This document shows positions 44,822-53,926 of a stretch of DNA of 64,000 nt, in pieces. Below the pieces are notes generated by a model. It saw only the letters and a program-made list of their open reading frames with translations, searched no databases and was not told the DNA's origin. The position numbers were made by a program, and so were the translations under genes. Every line of letters begins with the position of its first letter. Position 1 is the first letter of the stretch. Source of the stretch: an uncultured Flammeovirgaceae bacterium (lineage in GTDB: Bacteria; Bacteroidota; Bacteroidia; Cytophagales; Cyclobacteriaceae); assembly GCA_937883755.1 (NCBI GenBank), contig CAKZYA010000002.1, positions 62,001 to 126,000 on the forward strand, written 5' to 3'.

Positions 44822-47020
44822 TTAAGATGTAATTGGTCTAATATCGTAGTTAACGATTTCTTTGAAGTGGGGGTTCTTACTTACGTTATCATAAGAACCC
44901 TGAGCAATCACGGCGCCCTCCTTCAATACGACTACTCTCGTACAATTGGTTAGAATAATTGGGTCGGTAGACACCGTAATCAATGTCCAACTGTGTTTTT
45001 CGTCGGTTAAGTACCGGATTAAACGTTCCTTTATTGATTGTTCAAAGAAAAAGAAGAAATCGTTCAGGATGATAACTTTCGGTTTCTTGGCAATACAACG
45101 AGCTAGGGTAATCTTATGAGCCAATCCGGTAGAGAGGGTTTTTCCTCCACTCACCAACGGCGTATGCAGCCCTTCCGGTAGTTGATTAATTTCGTCGGTT
45201 GCACCTACTGCTTCAATCGCCTCAATGGCAGTTTGGTAAGTAGTGTTAGGTTTACCAACCAGAATATTCTCTAATACAGTACCATCAAAAATATCTTCCT
45301 GAGACACATTTTTAGCAACCCCATCTCTCAAGAAATTCACGTCAATGTCACTGAGCGAGATATTATTGTATGTCACCACTCCTTGATAAGACGAGTAAAT
45401 TCCGTCAATAATATTCACTAGCGTGGATTTACCACTGCCGGAGTGCCCAGTGATACAAATTTTCTCACCCGGCTCAAATGTCAAATTAATGTCTTTCAGG
45501 ACTTTCTTGCCGTAGCCCGGATAGTTATAGCTCAGATTCTTAATATCAACCTCAATCCCTTTATCAAAATACGTCTTAGGTAAGCGTATTCCCATCTGAT
45601 TCTCCAGTGGTAAATCCGTTACTTTACCTAGTTTATCTACCGCAGTAAGCACGTCGTAAACCGTATCTAGATTGATAATGATTTTTTCTACCGCCCCAAT
45701 CACTTGCACTATGATAAGTTCAGCTGCCACAAACTGCCCCAATGTAATCTGCCGATCAATTACCAGAATTGTACCTAGTACCAAAACACCTGCTGTAATC
45801 AGCACCTTAAACATCACGATAAAGGAGAACTGCCGGATTAGCACTCCGAAGTGAACTTTACGATGCAAGAGGTACTGATTGATATTGTAATCGGCCTTCT
45901 TCATGGGTAAACGGGTGGTTCCCGCTACCTTGAAAGAAGATAAGGCCCGGGCGAGTTCTTCCAGCCAAAACGCTACTTTATACTTATACTTTGATTCGAT
46001 GATGGACGAATCTAGTCCTTTACCTCCTGTGAAGTAGAAAATCAAGATCAATATACCGACCAGTAGAAGAGCAAAGAATACGAAGAACGGATGGTAGAAC
46101 GATAATAAAATGAGTCCAAAAAGAATTTGCAGCAATGCGGTTGATAAGTCAATCAATAACTTAGGTAGCCCTTTTTGTACTGTCAAAATATCAAAAAAGC
46201 GGTTGATCAGCTCAGGAGTATGATACTTGAATAGAGACTCAACATTGATCTTAGGAATGCGATAGGCAAACTCAAAAGCTGTTTTGGCAAACACCCTCCG
46301 TTGCAAGATCTCTACCATAGAGATCTGCATGATCTGTAAAACTCCCGATATTAAAATACCGACAATTACCAGTGCAATGAGTAGCACTACTGAGTTGAAC
46401 CACATTCCCCCAGAAATAAACCCCACGATAGCCTGGGTTCCTAATGGTAGCGAAAGGCTGATAATCCCTACGGCAATAGCATAGATGTAAATGTAAAATA
46501 TATCCTTCCGCTCGGGAGCCAATAACTGAATGAATCGCTGAAATGGGGTAAGATTCTTCTTTGCTTGCTCACTCTTACCCACTGTGCTGTGAAACGGAAA
46601 GGCGGTAACAAATACTACCTCACCGCTCTCATCTAGATAAAGATTGTTCGATAAACTGTTTAGTGAGACGGGTTCAAGGGAGCCATCGTCAGTTATTTTG
46701 GCAGCTTTATGCTCTAGCTTTTCATTAAGCTGTACAAAGACTGGCTCAAACTTGTCTGACCCATCGCTCTGAAACAGCAAAATTGGAAAGTCTGCATCCT
46801 TTACAAACTCCTGAAATTTGTCTTGAGCAATACTATTGGAGATGAATACCAGTTGCATTCGCTCACCTGATTCCGAAAGATCGCCAATAAAATCATCAAT
46901 TGACGTAGGGCAAACCGGACAAACATTAGCTACTATCTCTTCCAGTTCAGGAAGAGAGTGCTCATGCTTAAGCGCATCTGAGAAATTGTGAAGCAGAGAG
47001 GTGATCTGTCGGGTATCCAT
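44822..47020 (-). CDS. Type I secretion-like ABC exporter with degenerate ATPase sites
   Basis: A 732-residue half-transporter. Residues 1-155 form an N-terminal region that may be a degenerate peptidase-like (C39/CLD) domain without catalytic residues. Residues about 165-455 hold an ABC_membrane six-helix unit, and the NBD runs from about 490 to the end. Walker A is intact (GHSGSGKS, 525-532). The signature LSGGQ is LSTGL (629-633). The Walker B Asp is Asn653 and the catalytic Glu is Asp654, followed by five Phe. The switch His is replaced in VSTD (683-686). ATP may be bound, but hydrolysis should be very poor. It heads the exporter operon with HlyD and TolC. Confidence 0.88.
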   Translation of the reverse strand: MDTRQITSLLHNFSDALKHEHSLPELEEIVANVCPVCPTSIDDFIGDLSESGERMQLVFISNSIAQDKFQEFVKDADFPILLFQSDGSDKFEPVFVQLNEKLEHKAAKITDDGSLEPVSLNSLSNNLYLDESGEVVFVTAFPFHSTVGKSEQAKKNLTPFQRFIQLLAPERKDIFYIYIYAIAVGIISLSLPLGTQAIVGFISGGMWFNSVVLLIALVIVGILISGVLQIMQISMVEILQRRVFAKTAFEFAYRIPKINVESLFKYHTPELINRFFDILTVQKGLPKLLIDLSTALLQILFGLILLSFYHPFFVFFALLLVGILILIFYFTGGKGLDSSIIESKYKYKVAFWLEELARALSSFKVAGTTRLPMKKADYNINQYLLHRKVHFGVLIRQFSFIVMFKVLITAGVLVLGTILVIDRQITLGQFVAAELIIVQVIGAVEKIIINLDTVYDVLTAVDKLGKVTDLPLENQMGIRLPKTYFDKGIEVDIKNLSYNYPGYGKKVLKDINLTFEPGEKICITGHSGSGKSTLVNIIDGIYSSYQGVVTYNNISLSDIDVNFLRDGVAKNVSQEDIFDGTVLENILVGKPNTTYQTAIEAIEAVGATDEINQLPEGLHTPLVSGGKTLSTGLAHKITLARCIAKKPKVIILNDFFFFFEQSIKERLIRYLTDEKHSWTLITVSTDPIILTNCTRVVVLKEGAVIAQGSYDNVSKNPHFKEIVNYDIRPITS

Positions 47021-47111
47021 AAACCGATATTTTCAAAATTCTTTATGATGTACGGAGAAAGAAATGAAAGGTTTACTTTCACAAAAAATACTATTACTAT
47101 TAAATCTTCAT

Positions 47112-47150
47112 AAAAGAAAAACTTGTACCTATTACTATAGATACAAGTTT
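47112..47150 (-). terminator. Intrinsic terminator of the FKBP gene
   Basis: AAACTTGTA (47119-47127) and TACAAGTTT (47142-47150) are perfect 9-bp arms. Read on the minus strand, a T-rich run follows. It separates the FKBP gene from the ABC operon downstream. Confidence 0.7.
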
Positions 47151-47182
47151 CTCCGCAGTTAGTTTAAAATTGCGATAAAATA

Positions 47183-47611
47183 TTACGCGATTTTTACTAG
47201 CTCAATATCAAAAGTAAGATCCTTACCAGCTAATGGATGATTAGCATCTAGTACTACCAAATCACCTTTTATTTCAGTAATAGTTACTGGCACTTGTTGC
47301 CCTTGAGTATTAACGGCTAGCTGCTGACCCACTTCAGGAGTAATGTTATCTGGAAACTCGCTCTTCGACACTTCCATGATCATTTCTTTCTTTACTTCCC
47401 CGTACGCTTCTTGACTAGAAATATTCACTTGCTTGCTCTCTCCTACCACCATTCCGTTTACAGCTTTTTCAAAACCAGCAATCATCTGCCCCTGTCCTAA
47501 GGTAAATTCTAGAGGCTGGTTACGCTTGCGGGAAGAATCAAATTCAGAGCCATCAGTAAGGGTGCCAGTGTAATGTACGTGTACAGTGTCGCCTGCTTTT
47601 GCTTTAGACAT
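47183..47611 (-). CDS. FKBP-type peptidyl-prolyl isomerase (SlyD-like)
   Basis: A roughly 142-residue protein. AGDTVHVHYTGTLTDGSEFDSS starts the FKBP barrel, and an inserted-in-flap domain follows the QMIAGFEKAVNGM segment, the layout of SlyD-type enzymes. It isomerises Xaa-Pro bonds and acts as a chaperone in the cytoplasm; it lacks the His-rich metal tail of E. coli SlyD. The start at 47611 (ATG before Ser-Lys-Ala-Lys) is chosen because the longer frame to 47692 adds an unrelated segment with Cys residues. Confidence 0.92.
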   Translation of the reverse strand: MSKAKAGDTVHVHYTGTLTDGSEFDSSRKRNQPLEFTLGQGQMIAGFEKAVNGMVVGESKQVNISSQEAYGEVKKEMIMEVSKSEFPDNITPEVGQQLAVNTQGQQVPVTITEIKGDLVVLDANHPLAGKDLTFDIELVKIA

Positions 47612-47753
47612 AATAGTTATTATTTGTTTTAAAAAGTATGTACAGTTCGTCGCTAGGTAAAGTAGTTCGACCGGGCAATAATTCCCGCTCACCGAATAAG
47701 TGGGGCTTTTATACGATAGATACTATATCTTCACTGAAAAATAACAGCAGCGC

Positions 47754-47984
47754 ATGTCCACTTCACCAAATCAAGAACTATCACTAGACGAAATCATATC
47801 TCGACTTAATCACCAGATGACGGGAACCATAGCGCGTTTAGAAGGACTGTACTTATTATATCAGCAAGAAGGATACCTTCGCGATGAGTTGTGGGAAGAG
47901 GCTCTTCAACAAGCCAAACAAGAAACTTTTACTGAGCTAAAACAAAGCTTCGCCATTTGCACCCCTGCGTTACAGGTCGCCTAG
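47754..47984 (+). CDS. Small hypothetical protein
   Basis: A 76-residue, acidic, mostly helical protein with no signal peptide and no recognised family. It is divergent from the FKBP gene and ends 72 bases before the TonB receptor. Coding is supported by an open frame and plausible composition, but the role is unknown. Confidence 0.5.
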   Translation: MSTSPNQELSLDEIISRLNHQMTGTIARLEGLYLLYQQEGYLRDELWEEALQQAKQETFTELKQSFAICTPALQVA

Positions 47985-48056
47985 TTCTACTTTCCTACCT
48001 TTTTCTAAACTTAAACTTCTTGGTGTCGTTAAAATTTGCAAACCCACGAAGAAGTA

Positions 48057-50456
48057 ATGCCCCGCTTGTTTTTTGGATTCCTGATTTTTGGTTTCCTACT
48101 CCCGACTGCTGTTATTTGTCAATCTACTTTCACTGTAAACGGCTATGTGCGCGATGCTGCTAATGGCGAAGACCTGATTGGAGCCACCGTATCGATCCAA
48201 GAGCGTGCTGGTACCGGAACCATCACTAATGTATACGGCTTTTATTCCCTGACTCTGGCCGCTGGAGATTACACATTGACATTCTCTTACTTAGGCTACC
48301 AGCCCATAGAAAAGCAGATTTCTCTTACCTCAGACCAGACCGTAAATGTAGAACTAGCCTCAGGAGAGGTAGAATTACAAGAGGTAGTAGTTTCGGCTGA
48401 TCGCCCCGATGCTAATGTGCAAGACGTAGCCATGAGCCGGGAGAATTTACAGATAGAAAAAGTACAGAAATTGCCCGCCTTGTTTGGCGAGGTGGATGTT
48501 ATCAGAACAGTACAACTTTTACCAGGAGTAATTAGCGCCGGTGAAGGTACCACCGGACTATTCGTTCGGGGGGGAGCAGCAGATCAAAACCTGGTATTGT
48601 TAGACGGAGCAACAGTGTACAACCCTTCCCACTTTCTAGGGTTCTTTTCAGTATTCAACCCAGATGCTATCAAGAATCTTGAGATTTATAAAGGCGGTAT
48701 CCCAGCTCGCTTTGGCAGTCGCCTATCTTCTATTTTGGATATTCAGATGAAGGAGGGGAACAACAAGCAGTTTAAAGTTTCGGGCGGCATAGGGTTAATT
48801 TCCAGTCGGCTAACTGTGGAAGGTCCCATCAAGAAGGATCAATCATCCTTTATTCTTTCAGGTCGCCGCACTTATGCTGATCTATTTTTACGATTATCTC
48901 CGGATGAGAATATACGAGATAACATCTTATATTTTTACGACTTCAACGCCAAAGCTAACTACATACTAAACGATCGTAATCGGCTTTTTCTTTCGGGCTA
49001 CTTTGGCCGGGATAAATTCGGCATTGCTGATCAGTTTGGCTTAGATTGGGGCAACGCTACCTCTACTTTACGCTGGAATCACCTGCTTTCTGATAAAATC
49101 TTCTTTAACACCACTTTAGTTTACAGTAATTTCGACTATGGCTTTGATATTGATGCCGAAACAGCGGAGTTCACCTGGACATCTCGTTTGAAAGAGTACA
49201 GCGCAAAGTTTGACGGAAACTTCTTTCCCTCTCCCAACCTTGCTATGGACTTCGGCTATCATCTTTCCCATTTCGACTTTGAACCCGCCCGGATTATTCC
49301 CCAAGGTAGCGGAGTTAATTTTGTACCACTAATTCTAGATAATAAGTACGCGCTAGAGCATGCGATATATATCGGTAATAATCATCAAATAAGCCCTCGC
49401 ATTTCAATGGAATACGGACTGCGCTACTCTTTCTTTCAGCATATTGGTCCCGGAACATTGCTAGAATATGAAGAAGATCGTCCTCTTTCAGATGAAACTA
49501 TTACAAATGAAACTGAGTTTGACCGCCTGGAAAATATAAAAAGCTACCACGGAGCTGAACCTCGCTTCGGAATGCGCTATTTACTAGACAGTGAGAAGTC
49601 TATTAAATTTTCCTACAACCGAATGCGACAATACGTACAAATTGCTTCCAACGCTACGGCAGGTTTGCCTATTGATCGTTGGATTCCGGCTGATACGTAC
49701 ATTCCCCCAATGGTTGGTGATCAGCTTGCTCTGGGATACTTCCAAAACCTTCGGCAAAATACAATAGAGGCATCCGTAGAAGTATACTACAAGTGGATGC
49801 ACGATATTATTGACTTTTTAACGGGAACCGATATTCTGCTGAACGATAATCTGGAAACTGAAATTTCGGTAGGCAGAGGCTGGGCTTACGGAGCTGAGTT
49901 TTTGCTAAGGAAAGATGTAGGACGTACCACCGGATGGCTGGCTTATACGCTTTCTCGCACCCGACAGCAGATTGACGATATTAACCTGGGACAACCCTAC
50001 AACGCTCGCCACGACCGTACCCACGATATTGCTTTGGTACTTTCTCATCAGTTTACTCCTCGGTTCACTCTATCTGGCAACTGGATTTACAGCACCGGAA
50101 CTGCCGTATCGCTTCCGTCAGGCCGTTATCAGCTTAACGGATTATCAGTTCCTTTTTATGATGAAGGGCAGCGAAATGGTTTCCGTATGCCAGACTACCA
50201 CCGATTTGATATTTCAGCAGTGTTAGAAAACAAGAAAAACAAAGATCGCCGCTGGCAAAGTAGCTGGAGCTTTTCAGTGTATAATATATACGGACGAAAG
50301 AACCCCTTTGTAATTACCTTCGAAGATGTTTACAATGATGATGTTACATTTGACCCCGGAACTGACGAGGAACCTATTACCTCCCAGCGACCTGCTTCAG
50401 TAAGTACTTATTTATTTCGGTTTATTCCGTCAATTACCTATAATTTCGAATTCTAA
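48057..50456 (+). CDS. TonB-dependent receptor with carboxypeptidase-regulatory-like N-terminus
   Basis: A roughly 799-residue outer-membrane receptor. The signal peptide ends Val-Ile-Cys-Gln. A CarboxypepD_reg-like domain covers about 20-105 (VNGYVRDAANGEDLIGATVSI), a plug follows about 115-220 (RTVQLLPGVISAGEGTTGLFVRGG), and a 22-strand barrel fills the rest. It takes up or senses a ligand in partnership with the DUF4249 lipoprotein that starts six bases after its stop. The frame extends to a TTG at 48036; the ATG at 48057 starts the signal. The cargo is not identifiable. Confidence 0.9.
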   Translation: MPRLFFGFLIFGFLLPTAVICQSTFTVNGYVRDAANGEDLIGATVSIQERAGTGTITNVYGFYSLTLAAGDYTLTFSYLGYQPIEKQISLTSDQTVNVELASGEVELQEVVVSADRPDANVQDVAMSRENLQIEKVQKLPALFGEVDVIRTVQLLPGVISAGEGTTGLFVRGGAADQNLVLLDGATVYNPSHFLGFFSVFNPDAIKNLEIYKGGIPARFGSRLSSILDIQMKEGNNKQFKVSGGIGLISSRLTVEGPIKKDQSSFILSGRRTYADLFLRLSPDENIRDNILYFYDFNAKANYILNDRNRLFLSGYFGRDKFGIADQFGLDWGNATSTLRWNHLLSDKIFFNTTLVYSNFDYGFDIDAETAEFTWTSRLKEYSAKFDGNFFPSPNLAMDFGYHLSHFDFEPARIIPQGSGVNFVPLILDNKYALEHAIYIGNNHQISPRISMEYGLRYSFFQHIGPGTLLEYEEDRPLSDETITNETEFDRLENIKSYHGAEPRFGMRYLLDSEKSIKFSYNRMRQYVQIASNATAGLPIDRWIPADTYIPPMVGDQLALGYFQNLRQNTIEASVEVYYKWMHDIIDFLTGTDILLNDNLETEISVGRGWAYGAEFLLRKDVGRTTGWLAYTLSRTRQQIDDINLGQPYNARHDRTHDIALVLSHQFTPRFTLSGNWIYSTGTAVSLPSGRYQLNGLSVPFYDEGQRNGFRMPDYHRFDISAVLENKKNKDRRWQSSWSFSVYNIYGRKNPFVITFEDVYNDDVTFDPGTDEEPITSQRPASVSTYLFRFIPSITYNFEF

Positions 50457-50461
50457 CTGGT

Positions 50462-51307
50462 ATGCGACTATTCATCATACTTTCTGCCATTTTTCTTTTT
50501 TCCCTGGCCGCCTGCCAGGAAGAAATAGCGTTAGACCTTCCCAATGAAGATCCTCAGCTCGTTGTTGAGGGAAACCTTACCTATTGGGAGTTCGCTCCCG
50601 AACGTAACAGTGCCCAAGTGAAGCTAAGTACTACTGGAAATTATTATTCCACGGAAGTGGATAACCCTGTTTCGGGAGCAACGGTAGTTATCCGACATGA
50701 AGATACTTCCGAAGAGTATACACTAGCGGAACAGGAAGATTCTATCGGATTTTACGTAAACAACCAAATTCCAATAGACTCAGGTAATACATATACGCTC
50801 AGAATCAATTACCAGAATCAGATGTACGAAGGTAGTGGAACGGTGCTTCCGGTAGCTGAGCTAGACTCCTTTAGTTACCGGTTTATAGAAGATTTACTCT
50901 TCTTAGACGACGGATACTATTTTTTCTTCAGCGGACGCACTCCTAAAGAACGAGGAATTAATTACTACCGCTTTTTGATCTACGAAGACGACTCATTGTA
51001 TAATGCCCGTGAAGATCTGCTGATACAAAATGACGAGTTTCTTACTGAACAGATTGACACGCTACAACTGGCTAACTATGCTTTTGAATTAGGTGACAGT
51101 GTTCGTATTGAAATGTACAGTTTAAACCAGAATCAGTTTGATTATTATACACAGCTACAGGAGCTTCTCTTTAATGACGGAGGCCTGTTTAGCGGGCCAC
51201 CCCGAAACCCCACATCTACTATACGAAATATAACTAACCCTTTAGAGCCCCCGCTCGGGTTCTTCCAGGTTTCTTCAGCTTTTTCGGGTGGTGCTACGGT
51301 GGAATAA
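50462..51307 (+). CDS. DUF4249 lipoprotein, partner of the TonB receptor
   Basis: A 281-residue lipoprotein (Leu-Ala-Ala-Cys at residues 16-19), followed by the DUF4249 opening LDLPNEDPQLVVEGNLT and a beta-rich fold with repeated GATVVIRHEDT-type strands. The family is nearly always encoded beside a CarboxypepD_reg TonB receptor, as here, and probably acts as its surface lid or ligand-binding partner. It is translated in one unit with the receptor (six bases apart). The ligand is not known. Confidence 0.88.
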   Translation: MRLFIILSAIFLFSLAACQEEIALDLPNEDPQLVVEGNLTYWEFAPERNSAQVKLSTTGNYYSTEVDNPVSGATVVIRHEDTSEEYTLAEQEDSIGFYVNNQIPIDSGNTYTLRINYQNQMYEGSGTVLPVAELDSFSYRFIEDLLFLDDGYYFFFSGRTPKERGINYYRFLIYEDDSLYNAREDLLIQNDEFLTEQIDTLQLANYAFELGDSVRIEMYSLNQNQFDYYTQLQELLFNDGGLFSGPPRNPTSTIRNITNPLEPPLGFFQVSSAFSGGATVE

Positions 51308-51381
51308 ATTTAAAACTAGAAATATGAAAGACGAAAGTTGGAAGTCAGAAGAGGGAAGCGGCAGCCGCACTGTTGTAAGAT

Positions 51382-51403
51382 ACTAGAAATTGATAGAAAT
51401 TAG
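51382..51403. repeat. TAGAAATT word repeat, apparent empty site of the 57-bp palindrome
   Basis: ACTAGAAATTGA (51382-51393) runs on into GATAGAAATTAG (51392-51403), overlapping by GA. The same words occur on the other strand at 18136-18147 and 18067-18078, but separated by a 57-base GC-rich hairpin. A small GC-rich palindrome GCGGC-A-GCCGC lies just upstream near 51357. Confidence 0.5.
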
Positions 51404-51516
51404 GGGCTGGAAATTAGAAATTAAAAGTAATCGCATTTCTCCGCCCTCCCTTTTCCGTTTTCCTTTCTCTAAATGATCAATGACAATCAACATTTAGCCA
51501 TTGAACAATTGACAAT

Positions 51517-53430
51517 ATGTCCGCGCACGCTATTCTTCAGCAATATTGGGGGTACTCGGCCTTTCGCCCGCTGCAAGAAGATATTATTGATGCAGTACTG
51601 GCGAGGCACGACACTTTAGCTTTACTGCCTACCGGAGGCGGGAAAAGCATCTGCTTTCAGGTACCAGCCATGATGCGGGAGGGAGTGTGTATTGTCATAT
51701 CCCCGCTAATTGCTTTAATGAAGGATCAGGTAGAACAACTTAAAAACCGGGGTATTTCGGCAGTTGCTATCTATTCTGGGATGAACGCCCGGGAAATCGA
51801 TTTCCACCTGGATAACTGTGTATTTGGCAATGTGAAATTTCTGTACGTTTCTCCCGAACGACTCAAAACCGATTTATTTCTGGAACGTGCCCGCCGAATG
51901 CAAATTGGACTGCTAGCAGTCGATGAAGCTCACTGTATCTCGCAGTGGGGCTATGATTTTCGTCCGCCCTATTTGCAAATTACTGATTTCCGAGCGGAAA
52001 TCCCCGAGGTAAATGTCATTGCGCTTACGGCTACCGCGACCGAGCCGGTTAAACAGGATATTCAGGATAAGCTTCAGTTCCAGCGAGCCAAAGTATTTCA
52101 AAAAAGCTTCGCTCGCGCTAACCTTTCTTATTCAGCCTTCTATGAGGAAGATAAAGATCGGCGCCTACTAAAAACCCTAGCGGGTGTGCCCGGAACTGCC
52201 GTAATATACGTCCGCAGCCGAAAGCGAACCCGCTTAATTGCTAAAAAATTACAAAGTAAAGGCATCTCTGCCGATTACTACCACGCCGGACTCACCAGTG
52301 AAGAACGAGCCACTAAGCAGGATGCCTGGATTGCCGGAAAAACCCGGGTGATTGTAGCTACTAATGCCTTCGGAATGGGTATTGACAAACCGGATGTTCG
52401 GCTAGTAGTACATATTGATTTACCCGACACCTTAGAAGCCTACTATCAGGAGGCCGGACGAGCCGGACGAGATGAGAAGAAAGCCTACGTCGTAGTTTTG
52501 TACGATCAGAACGATCTGGATCGCCTGACCAAGCGGATTGATATTTCTTTTCCTTCGTTAGACTTTATACAGTTGGTCTACCAGAATATTGCCAATTACC
52601 TGAAAGTGGCGGTAGGCAGCAGCCACCTTTCCAGCTATGATTTTGATCTGGCTCGCTTTTCAGAAACTTATCAGTTACACTCAGTTAAGGTTTTTTACGC
52701 TATAAGGCGACTAGCGGAAGAAGGGTTACTGCAATTAAACGAAGGTTTCTTTCAGCCCTCCAGTGTGCATTTCCGGGTAGAATATCAGGAACTCTATAAA
52801 TTCAAGGTTGCTAACGCTTCACTAGAACCTGTAATTAATACACTATTGCGAATATATGGCGGTGAGCTTTATGCGAATTACGTTTCTATTTCCGAATCCC
52901 AGCTAGCTCAGCTTCTTCAGACTTCAGTTAATAGTGTGATGAAGAAGCTAAAAAATCTGCACGAACGGGAAATCATCAACTATCTGCCCCGCAAAGATCA
53001 GCCACAATTAGTATTTATGACTCCCCGGCACGATGCTCGGCAACTTCCGCTTTCAGATACCAGATTAAAGGAGAAGAAAGAATTATACGCGGCTAAAGTG
53101 AAGGCGGTGACTCACTATGTTTCCCATCCTGTTCGTTGTCGCACTCAGCTTTTACTGGCCTATTTTGGTGAAAATTATCCCGTAGAATGTGGCGTTTGCG
53201 ACCATTGTATGCAAAAAAAGAAAGGGAAGTCACCTCATTTCACTCCCGCTGAGCGAAATGATATACGGAACAGTATTATTGAACACCTAAAAAAATTGCC
53301 CCAACCACCCGATAAACTCGTATCGGCGTTAAGGCAATTTAATGAGGCCACGTTGGCTAGTGTAGTAAAAGAGATGCTAGATCAAGGTGAGCTTTTCTAC
53401 GATGAGAAAGGCTGTCTTGATTTAAGTTGA
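51517..53430 (+). CDS. recQ: ATP-dependent DNA helicase RecQ
   Basis: A 637-residue SF2 helicase. Walker A TGGGKS at 39-44, DEAH at 136-139 and QWGYDFRP define the helicase; the zinc-binding region CRTQLLLAYFGE with CGVCDHC follows, then a winged-helix region. It unwinds branched DNA in recombination and replication-fork repair, 3' to 5'. No clear HRDC domain is visible at the C-terminus. A long intergenic word-repeat spacer precedes it and it stands as a single gene. Confidence 0.95.
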   Translation: MSAHAILQQYWGYSAFRPLQEDIIDAVLARHDTLALLPTGGGKSICFQVPAMMREGVCIVISPLIALMKDQVEQLKNRGISAVAIYSGMNAREIDFHLDNCVFGNVKFLYVSPERLKTDLFLERARRMQIGLLAVDEAHCISQWGYDFRPPYLQITDFRAEIPEVNVIALTATATEPVKQDIQDKLQFQRAKVFQKSFARANLSYSAFYEEDKDRRLLKTLAGVPGTAVIYVRSRKRTRLIAKKLQSKGISADYYHAGLTSEERATKQDAWIAGKTRVIVATNAFGMGIDKPDVRLVVHIDLPDTLEAYYQEAGRAGRDEKKAYVVVLYDQNDLDRLTKRIDISFPSLDFIQLVYQNIANYLKVAVGSSHLSSYDFDLARFSETYQLHSVKVFYAIRRLAEEGLLQLNEGFFQPSSVHFRVEYQELYKFKVANASLEPVINTLLRIYGGELYANYVSISESQLAQLLQTSVNSVMKKLKNLHEREIINYLPRKDQPQLVFMTPRHDARQLPLSDTRLKEKKELYAAKVKAVTHYVSHPVRCRTQLLLAYFGENYPVECGVCDHCMQKKKGKSPHFTPAERNDIRNSIIEHLKKLPQPPDKLVSALRQFNEATLASVVKEMLDQGELFYDEKGCLDLS

Positions 53431-53446
53431 AGCACTTTTTGGGATA

Positions 53447-53701
53447 TTAGCAGACAAAAGCGTCATTAATATCAATAAGGTCTAAATAAGGTTTCAGGCA
53501 CTTGGTTGTAGTGAACGGAATAATGTTAGAAACCTTGCTTTTACGGGTATCAAACCATATTTCTGCATAGAAACGTCCGGTATAGTAAAGGAATACCTTA
53601 CGACCCGCAAAATATCGACTGCATAGTAATTGTCCGTTTCCTAAAACGTACTGAGTTCTTTCTTCAAGCGATAACTTATGAAAAGAATATAGATTATCCA
53701 T
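53447..53701 (-). CDS. Small conserved Bacteroidota-type hypothetical protein
   Basis: An 84-residue protein beginning MDNLYSFHKLSLEERTQYV, followed by a beta-rich part with FYAEIWF and a C-terminal YLDLIDI. I recognise the pattern of a common, uncharacterised family of about 80-residue proteins in Bacteroidota, but not its function. It converges on recQ and its start is followed by an AT-rich spacer (53702-53926) in which I see no other gene. Confidence 0.7.
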   Translation of the reverse strand: MDNLYSFHKLSLEERTQYVLGNGQLLCSRYFAGRKVFLYYTGRFYAEIWFDTRKSKVSNIIPFTTTKCLKPYLDLIDINDAFVC

Positions 53702-53926
53702 GGCAAGTAGTATTTTTAACTATTTATATGCAAAATAGTACTTATGTATTATTTTTCCAAAATTTTGCACATTTTTAATTCAATATCAATTAATATTTTT
53801 CTCTTCTTACAAAGAATGATACAACAATTATGCTGTTTTTTTCGCTTTAAAGACTGTTTTCTCTTGAAATAACAAAATTGGGGGTACTCAAAGATTTTTT
53901 CAGCCCCCCATAAACGATGTAATGTA

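Noticed and set aside
44822-47020. Frameshift or sequence error as cause of the odd Walker B region
   Set aside because: The frame stays open and aligned on both sides, and several independent motifs (signature, Walker B, H-loop) are changed while Walker A is intact, so one error cannot explain it.
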